This document shows, in pieces, positions 14,330-17,078 of a stretch of DNA of 17,078 nt. Within the stretch, counting starts at the first letter, position 1, and each line of letters begins with the position of its first letter. The stretch spans positions 1-17,078 of the forward strand of contig NZ_DGIR01000055.1 in assembly GCF_002386445.1 (NCBI RefSeq). Reading direction: 5' to 3'. The translations under genes were made by a program, and so were the position numbers. The notes under the pieces were generated by a model. That model did not search any database. It saw only the letters and a list, made by a program, of their open reading frames with translations, and was not told the origin of the DNA. Origin of the DNA: Pseudomonas sp. UBA4617 (GTDB taxonomy: Bacteria; Pseudomonadota; Gammaproteobacteria; Pseudomonadales; Pseudomonadaceae).

Positions 14330-15622
14330 TTACTGCGCCTGCACTTCCTTCAGGTAAGGTGCCGGCTCAGCCCCCAGGTTGTTGAGCAACCGCTGGCTGT
14401 ACCAGTCGATGAAATTGACCACGCCGAACTCGTAGGTCTTCGAGTAAGGGCCAGGCTGGTACGCAGTGGAGTTGATCCCGCGCTGGTTCTCTTCGGCCAG
14501 GCGGCGGTCCTGGTCGTTGGTGGCGTCCCACACCTTGCGCATGCGCTCCGGATCGTAATCGACACCTTCCACGGCATCCTTGTGTACCAGCCACTTGGTG
14601 GTGACCATGGTTTCCTGGGCGCTGATCGGCCACACGGTGAACACGATCATGTGGTCGCCCATGCAGTGGTTCCACGAGTGTGGCAGGTGCAGGATGCGCA
14701 TCGAGCCCAGGTCCGGGTTCTTGATGCGGCCCATCAGCTTCTGGCAGGCCTGCTTGCCGTCCATGGTCATCGACACGGTGCCCTTGAGCAGCGGCATGCG
14801 CACGATGCGGTTACGCAGGCCATGGCTCTTGTGCAGGTACGGGATTTTCTCGGCTTCCCAGGCAGCGGCCGAGGCGGCCACGTGGTCCTTGAATTCCTGG
14901 CTGGCGCGCGGATCGTTGGTGTCGTCCCATTCCAGCAGGGTCTGCAGCAGTTCCGGGTGCGAACCGTTGCAGTGGTAGCACTCGCGGTTGTTTTCCAGCA
15001 CCAGCTTCCAGTTGGCCTTTTCCATCAAGGTGGTTTGCACCGCCACCTTGGTGTTCTCCATGTCGTACGGCTCCATGTAGTGGTCCAGGGTGGCCAGGAA
15101 GTCGTCGATGGCAGGCGGGTTCTCCGCCAGGCTGATGAAGATGTAGCCGCCGGCGACTTTGACGTTCACCGGCTTCAGGCCGTACTGGTTCATGTCGAAG
15201 TCGGCGCCCATTTCGGTGCCGGCGAACAGCAGGCGGCCGTCCAGTTCGTAGGTCCACTGGTGGTACGGGCAGACCAGCTTGGCCACCTTGCCCTTGTCGC
15301 TGAGGCACAGGCGCGAGCCGCGGTGACGGCAGACGTTGTGGAAGGCATGCACCTTGCCTTCGGCACCACGCACCACAATGATCGGGTTCTTGCCGATCTG
15401 CAGGGTGATGTAATTGCCCTTGGCCGGAATCTCGCAGGTCATGCCGGCAATCAGCCACTCCTTGTGGAAGATCTCCTGCATGTCGATCTGGAACAGACGC
15501 TCGTCGTTGTAGAACGGCTGCGGCAGCGAGAAGGTGCGCTCGCGGGTCTGCAGCATTTCGGCGGTTGCCTTGCGTGCAGGTTCCAGTGGATCGCCCAGGC
15601 TCAGGGTTGCGGTGACGTCCAT
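14330..15622 (-). CDS. gbcA: Glycine betaine demethylase, Rieske oxygenase subunit
   Basis: The 430-residue protein is a Rieske non-heme iron oxygenase alpha subunit. The [2Fe-2S] ligands are Cys98-x-His100 (VCRHRGSRLC) and Cys118-x2-His121 (VCPYHQW). The mononuclear iron site is at ENNRECYHCNGSHP (210-223), with His217 and His222 as likely ligands. The enzyme uses O2 and electrons from GbcB to remove one methyl of glycine betaine as formaldehyde, giving dimethylglycine. I chose the ATG at 15622 (MDVTATLSLG), with GAGGAA 7 bases upstream; the frame stays open to 15883 without a ribosome site. It is divergent from its partner gbcB. A clear intrinsic terminator follows. Related stachydrine and carnitine oxygenases share the fold; the neighbours support betaine. 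Confidence 0.93.
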   Translation of the reverse strand: MDVTATLSLGDPLEPARKATAEMLQTRERTFSLPQPFYNDERLFQIDMQEIFHKEWLIAGMTCEIPAKGNYITLQIGKNPIIVVRGAEGKVHAFHNVCRHRGSRLCLSDKGKVAKLVCPYHQWTYELDGRLLFAGTEMGADFDMNQYGLKPVNVKVAGGYIFISLAENPPAIDDFLATLDHYMEPYDMENTKVAVQTTLMEKANWKLVLENNRECYHCNGSHPELLQTLLEWDDTNDPRASQEFKDHVAASAAAWEAEKIPYLHKSHGLRNRIVRMPLLKGTVSMTMDGKQACQKLMGRIKNPDLGSMRILHLPHSWNHCMGDHMIVFTVWPISAQETMVTTKWLVHKDAVEGVDYDPERMRKVWDATNDQDRRLAEENQRGINSTAYQPGPYSKTYEFGVVNFIDWYSQRLLNNLGAEPAPYLKEVQAQ

Positions 15623-15915
15623 CGTGTATTCCTCGGGGCCGTGTGCGGCCGGCAAAAGGTGGCTAATCGTTGTTGTGGTGCCGCAAGGCTGCTTATCAAG
15701 AAACAGCGGTTGTTTTGCCGTGGAGTGTGCGTCCGAAGACGTCGCGAACCGTATCCATGGGCGACATGGCCGAATTGAATTACGACTCCGCAGCCCTTGT
15801 GGTGCGCGGCTGGTCGCGATAAGCACGCCGATGTCGCTGGCAGGAATGTACGTCGTCTTCAGCTTGCGCATTATCCAAGCCATAAAAGGCCAATAGTCGG
15901 CTGCTGGAGATGAAC
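15623..15915. promoter_or_regulatory. gbcA-gbcB divergent promoter region
   Basis: The 293-base gap must carry both promoters of the divergent demethylase genes. In P. aeruginosa both are activated by GbdR. I see no strong -35/-10 pair in either direction, consistent with activator dependence. An A/T-richer patch, CATTATCC to CATAAAAGG (about 15869-15889), may be the gbcB core promoter. CCACAACAACGATTAG on the gbcA side (around 15665-15680) resembles a Crc/Hfq A-rich motif but matches imperfectly. Nothing else stands out. Confidence 0.4.
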
Positions 15916-17016
15916 ATGTCCGATACCTTCCTCAATCCGGTCACCACCCAGACCTGGGCCAACGGCCGCCACATCGTGCGCTGCGTCAAGGTCATCCAGG
16001 AGACCTGGGACGTGCGCACCTTCTGCTTCATGGCCGACCAGCCGATCATGTTTTTCTTCAAGCCTGGGCAGTTCGTCACCCTGGAGCTGGAGATCGAAGG
16101 CAAGCCGGTGATGCGCTCCTACACCATCTCCAGCTCGCCTTCGGTGCCCTACAGCTTCTCGATCACGGTCAAGCGCGTACCGGGCGGCCTGGTGTCCAAC
16201 TTCCTCCACGACACCATGCACGAAGGCGCCGAACTGCCAGTGCACGGCCCGGTCGGGCTGTTCAACGCCATCGATTTCCCGGCGCAGAAGGTGCTGTACC
16301 TTTCCGGTGGCGTGGGCATTACCCCGGTGATGTCGATGGCGCGCTGGTTCTACGACACCAACGGCAATGTCGACATGGTATTTGTGCATAGCGCCCGTTC
16401 GCCGAAGGACATCATCTACCATCGCGAGCTGGAGCAGATGGCTTCGCGCATCCCCAACTTCAGCCTGCACATCATCTGTGAAAAGCATGGCCTGGGTGAG
16501 CCGTGGGCGGGTTATCGCGGCTACCTGAACCAGCGCCTGATGGAACTGATTGCGCCGGACTACATGGAGCGCGTGGTGTTCTGCTGCGGCCCGACGCCGT
16601 ACATGAGCGCGGTCAAGCGCATGCTCGAAGCGGTGGGCTTCGACATGAAGAACTACCACGAGGAGTCGTTCGGCGCCACGCCGCCGGAAGCCAAGGCGGA
16701 CGCCGTCGAGCATGCCGAACAGGCTGCCGATGCGCCGGTACTGGACGCCGCCGACCTCAACCTGGTGGAGTTCATCGGCAGCGAGAAGAGTATCCGCATC
16801 GCCCCGGGCGAGACCGTGCATGCAGCAGCGGCCAAGGTTGGCCTGATGATCCCGAAAGCCTGCGGTATGGGCATCTGCGGCACCTGCAAGGTGCTCAAGC
16901 TGGGCGGTGAAGTTGAGATGGAGCACAACGGCGGCATCACCGAAGAGGACGAAGCCGAGGGCTACATCCTGTCGTGCTGCAGTGTGCCGAAAGGGGATGT
17001 GCGGATCGATTACTGA
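15916..17016 (+). CDS. gbcB: Glycine betaine demethylase, reductase subunit
   Basis: The 366-residue protein is a ferredoxin-NAD(P)H reductase with a C-terminal plant-type ferredoxin. The FAD domain has RSYTISSSP (67-75). The nucleotide-binding part has SGGVGITPVMSM (130-141) and CCGPTPYM (223-230). An Ala/Glu-rich linker (about 252-280) leads to a [2Fe-2S] domain with Cys316, Cys321, Cys324 and Cys354 or 355 (KACGMGICGTC, ILSCCS). It passes electrons from NAD(P)H to the Rieske centre of GbcA. I chose the ATG at 15916, with GGAG 6 bases upstream; an in-frame ATG at 15910 touches the ribosome site. A REP element follows directly. Confidence 0.93.
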   Translation: MSDTFLNPVTTQTWANGRHIVRCVKVIQETWDVRTFCFMADQPIMFFFKPGQFVTLELEIEGKPVMRSYTISSSPSVPYSFSITVKRVPGGLVSNFLHDTMHEGAELPVHGPVGLFNAIDFPAQKVLYLSGGVGITPVMSMARWFYDTNGNVDMVFVHSARSPKDIIYHRELEQMASRIPNFSLHIICEKHGLGEPWAGYRGYLNQRLMELIAPDYMERVVFCCGPTPYMSAVKRMLEAVGFDMKNYHEESFGATPPEAKADAVEHAEQAADAPVLDAADLNLVEFIGSEKSIRIAPGETVHAAAAKVGLMIPKACGMGICGTCKVLKLGGEVEMEHNGGITEEDEAEGYILSCCSVPKGDVRIDY

Positions 17017-17021
17017 TGTGC

Positions 17022-17055
17022 GGGCCTTTTCGCGGGGCAAGCCCGCTCCCACAGG
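17022..17055. repeat. REP element after gbcB
   Basis: GGGCCTTTTCGCGGGGCAAG then CCCGCTCCCACAGG is the standard P. putida REP arm. It lies 5 bases after the gbcB stop and can form the hairpin GCGGGGCAAGCCCGC. The window ends before a partner arm, if there is one. Confidence 0.85.
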
Positions 17056-17078
17056 TTTCACCGCTGGCCTGAGGTAGC

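Noticed and set aside
14111..15778. A 555-codon plus-strand open frame running through the DnaA modules and antisense to gbcA
   Set aside because: It crosses the repeat modules and the gbcA terminator, has no ribosome site, and gbcA is certain on the other strand.

Overview
The window looks like chromosomal DNA of a Pseudomonas putida-group bacterium. It is GC-rich, the gene order matches the P. putida/P. aeruginosa carnitine and glycine betaine catabolic region as I recall it, and the gaps carry REP elements of the familiar P. putida type (core GTGGGAGC..GGG..CCCGCGAA). No rRNA, tRNA, insertion sequence, phage gene or CRISPR array is visible.

Layout. (1) Positions 1-580: the edge of a REP element, an unrecognised 85-aa gene on the minus strand, and a gap with an unexplained plus-strand terminator. 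(2) Positions 581-4005, minus strand: caiX-cdhC-cdhA-cdhB, for L-carnitine capture and conversion to glycine betaine. The divergent regulator cdhR follows at 4151-5095. (3) Positions 5139-5540, minus strand: a small secreted LprI/DUF1311-type protein. (4) Positions 5837-13641, plus strand: an M19 dipeptidase-like protein, a DUF5943/V4R-like protein, dgcA, dgcB, etfA and etfB, for dimethylglycine demethylation and its electron chain. (5) Positions 13642-14329: a 690-bp gap between converging transcripts. It holds a REP-like inverted repeat and three copies of a 102-bp module, each carrying a perfect DnaA box. (6) Positions 14330-17016: the divergent pair gbcA (minus) and gbcB (plus), the Rieske glycine betaine demethylase, followed by a REP element.

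How the genes work together. Carnitine is bound by CaiX and oxidised by CdhA to 3-dehydrocarnitine. CdhC, a beta-keto acid cleavage enzyme, moves the betaine moiety onto CoA with release of acetoacetate, and CdhB hydrolyses betainyl-CoA to glycine betaine. GbcAB removes one methyl group to give dimethylglycine, and DgcA removes the next to give sarcosine. Electrons probably pass from DgcA to EtfAB to the membrane Fe-S protein DgcB and on to the quinone pool. Sarcosine oxidase, the choline genes and the regulator GbdR are not in the window.

Most notable observations. The best candidate for something undescribed is the DnaA-box locus. Seven perfect 9-mers (TGTGGATAA or its complement) lie between 12137 and 14153, and I saw none elsewhere. 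Three sit at the same place in indel-free 102-bp modules. This suggests a DnaA-titrating or DnaA-regulating site (datA- or DARS-like), but that is inference. Several catabolic proteins also depart from their families at key residues: the M19-like protein lacks several metal/active-site residues, DgcA lacks one Fe-S cysteine, and the first CCG domain of DgcB has lost its cysteines. All gene names come from recognising family motifs and gene order by eye; no database search was possible.
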